Origin: an uncultured Eubacteriales bacterium
GTDB lineage: Bacteria; Bacillota; Clostridia; Lachnospirales; CAG-274
DNA: 6,346 nt
Direction of reading: 5' to 3'
Assembly: GCA_902497185.1 (NCBI GenBank)
Contig: CABVEG010000103.1
Coordinates: 1-6,346, forward strand
Part shown: piece by piece, positions 5,195 to 6,346 of the stretch
Layout: each line of letters starts with the position of its first letter
Numbering within the stretch: position 1 is the first letter of the stretch
The notes under the pieces: generated by a model
The model's database searches: none
What the model saw: only the letters and a program-made list of their open reading frames with translations
Told to the model about the DNA's origin: nothing
Program-made: the position numbers and the translations under genes

Positions 5195-5917
5195 ATGAAG
5201 AAAAAAATAATGACCGGGGCAGGCTTAATTATTATTGCTTTTATGCTGTGGTTTTCCGTTATTAACAATTTTAATATAGGTATTTTAGTTCCAATGATAA
5301 TTGGCGTAATAATTGCCATATGGTGTTATTTGCCTGATAATCGTATTATTAAATGGTTAAAAATATTGTTTATGGCTTTTGTGACGGTGCTTGTTTTACT
5401 TATGGCTTTTGTGGGAATAATGGCGCATAGCAATTCGGCAGAGTTTGATGAAGAGGCTGTTATTGTTCTGGGCTGCGGCTTACACGGAACTGTTCCCAGC
5501 GGCAATCTTGTGGATAGGCTTAATAAGGCTGTTGAATATCACGGCAAAAATCCTGATGCTACCATTGTAGTAAGCGGAGGTCAGGGACCACAGGAGGGAT
5601 GCACGGAGGCAGAGGCAATGCATAAATATCTTATTGAAAACGGTGTGCCCGATAATATTATTATAGAGGAATCAAAGGCAACGTCTACAAATGAAAATTA
5701 CAGGTTTTCAAAGGAAATACTTGATGATATTTTTGGTGAGGGCTACGAGGTTGTGTATATTACAAACTCCTTCCATTCCTACAGGGCAGGAGAGCTTGCA
5801 AGGCTTAACGGTCTTAATGCAAAGGCATATAACGCAAGAACTAAGTTTTCATCACTTATACCGAATTATTGCAGAGAAGTTTTTGCCGTAATACAGCTTT
5901 GGGTATTTGGTAAATAG
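5195..5917 (+). CDS. DUF218 / YdcF-like membrane protein
   Basis: This 240-residue protein belongs to the DUF218 (YdcF/SanA/ElyC) family, whose bacterial members are linked to cell-envelope functions, though no reaction is firmly established for most. The ATG at 5195 has GGAGGGG (5185-5191) just upstream. Three hydrophobic segments are visible at about residues 4-22, 28-45 and 55-77, followed by a soluble Rossmann-like domain probably outside the membrane. Family marks are VIVLGCGLHG (89-98), RLNKAVEYH (108-116), TIVVSGGQG (123-131), TEAEAMHKYL (137-146), EESKATSTNENY (158-169) and VYITNSFHSYRA (187-198). The conserved acidic, Asn and His residues of the presumed active site are all present. 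It is divergent from the thi operon and shares a transcript with the methyltransferase 17 bases downstream. The substrate is unknown. Confidence 0.9.
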   Translation: MKKKIMTGAGLIIIAFMLWFSVINNFNIGILVPMIIGVIIAIWCYLPDNRIIKWLKILFMAFVTVLVLLMAFVGIMAHSNSAEFDEEAVIVLGCGLHGTVPSGNLVDRLNKAVEYHGKNPDATIVVSGGQGPQEGCTEAEAMHKYLIENGVPDNIIIEESKATSTNENYRFSKEILDDIFGEGYEVVYITNSFHSYRAGELARLNGLNAKAYNARTKFSSLIPNYCREVFAVIQLWVFGK

Positions 5918-5934
5918 ATTTAGGAGGAACATTT

Positions 5935-6346
5935 ATGGCTTATGAAAGTTTTGCACAGGTATATGACAAATTTATGGAGGATACTCCCTATGACAGATGG
6001 GCTGAATATATAAAGGAAATATTTAAAAGACACGGACTTGTAAATAACACAAATATAATAGCTGATTTGGGCTGTGGTACGGGAAATATGACGGAAAGAT
6101 TTGCTGAAAGCGGTTATGATATGATAGGTATTGATGCTTCAGCGGAAATGCTTGCAATGGCAAGTGAAAAAGCTATTGAAAAAAATTTGGATATTTTATA
6201 TCTTAATCAGGATATGAGAGAATTTGAACTTTATGGTACTGTTGATGCCATAATCTCAACCTGTGACAGTATTAATTATATTACGGAACCGAAAGATTTG
6301 TTTAGAGTTTTTGAGCTTGTGGACAATTTCCTTGAGCCAAATGGAC
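5935..6346 (+). CDS. YqeM-like class I SAM-dependent methyltransferase, 3'-truncated by window edge
   Basis: The first 137 residues of a Rossmann-fold methyltransferase are visible. The ATG at 5935 has a perfect AGGAGG (5922-5927) seven bases upstream. The N-terminus (YESFAQVYDKFM, 3-14, then PYDRWAEYI) matches that of Bacillus YqeM and its relatives. SAM-binding motif I is DLGCGTGN (44-51), the acidic ribose-binding residue is Asp67 in GIDAS, motif II-like NQDMREF lies at 91-97, and CDSINYI at 110-116 is the family's substrate-side segment. Phosphate or protein substrates cannot be told apart from this fragment; the methyl acceptor of this family is not established. It is almost certainly translated from the same message as the preceding DUF218 gene. 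The missing C-terminal part, about 110 residues in relatives, is beyond the right edge. Confidence 0.92.
   Translation, partial: MAYESFAQVYDKFMEDTPYDRWAEYIKEIFKRHGLVNNTNIIADLGCGTGNMTERFAESGYDMIGIDASAEMLAMASEKAIEKNLDILYLNQDMREFELYGTVDAIISTCDSINYITEPKDLFRVFELVDNFLEPNG

Overview
The window comes from an AT-rich, low-GC anaerobic Firmicute, most likely a member of the Clostridia; genus cannot be fixed from sequence alone. The signs are strong AGGAGG-type ribosome sites, consensus sigma-A promoters, and a thiazole-synthesis operon that uses the anaerobic radical-SAM enzyme ThiH rather than the oxidase ThiO. Encoded proteins also resemble Bacillus/Clostridium relatives (TenI, a YqeM-like methyltransferase, a DUF218/YdcF protein).

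Layout. Bases 1-1078 (+) hold the C-terminal three quarters of a dihydropyrimidinase/hydantoinase-family amidohydrolase cut by the left edge. Bases 1079-1464 hold no intact gene: a broken short reading frame (1138-1357), a tandem 11-base repeat (1360-1381) and a strong terminator hairpin (1425-1463). A tRNA-Thr(GGU) lies on the minus strand (1465-1537) with its own consensus promoter (1554-1582). Bases 1624-4939 are a tight minus-strand operon read thiS-thiF-thiG-thiH-tenI. It starts from a near-consensus promoter (5073-5101) and passes through a roughly 127-nt leader that contains a branched intrinsic terminator (4962-5053). Divergent from it, on the plus strand, a promoter (5123-5151) serves a DUF218/YdcF membrane protein (5195-5917), followed 17 bases later by a YqeM-like SAM methyltransferase cut by the right edge (5935-6346).

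How the genes work together. ThiF adenylates the ThiS C-terminus so that it can become a thiocarboxylate. ThiH cleaves tyrosine to dehydroglycine, ThiG joins this with deoxyxylulose phosphate and ThiS-borne sulfur to make the thiazole, and TenI aromatises the ThiG product. The set is the thiazole branch of thiamine synthesis; the pyrimidine branch (thiC, thiD) and the coupling enzyme ThiE are not here.

The most interesting feature is the thi leader. The operon has a promoter, then an intrinsic terminator, then the first ribosome site, which is the architecture of a transcription attenuator. Yet the conserved TPP (THI-box) aptamer motifs are absent. The leader instead folds on paper into a three-way junction whose closing stem is the terminator. 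Four operon start sites were moved inward from the longest possible frame on ribosome-site and family-alignment grounds.
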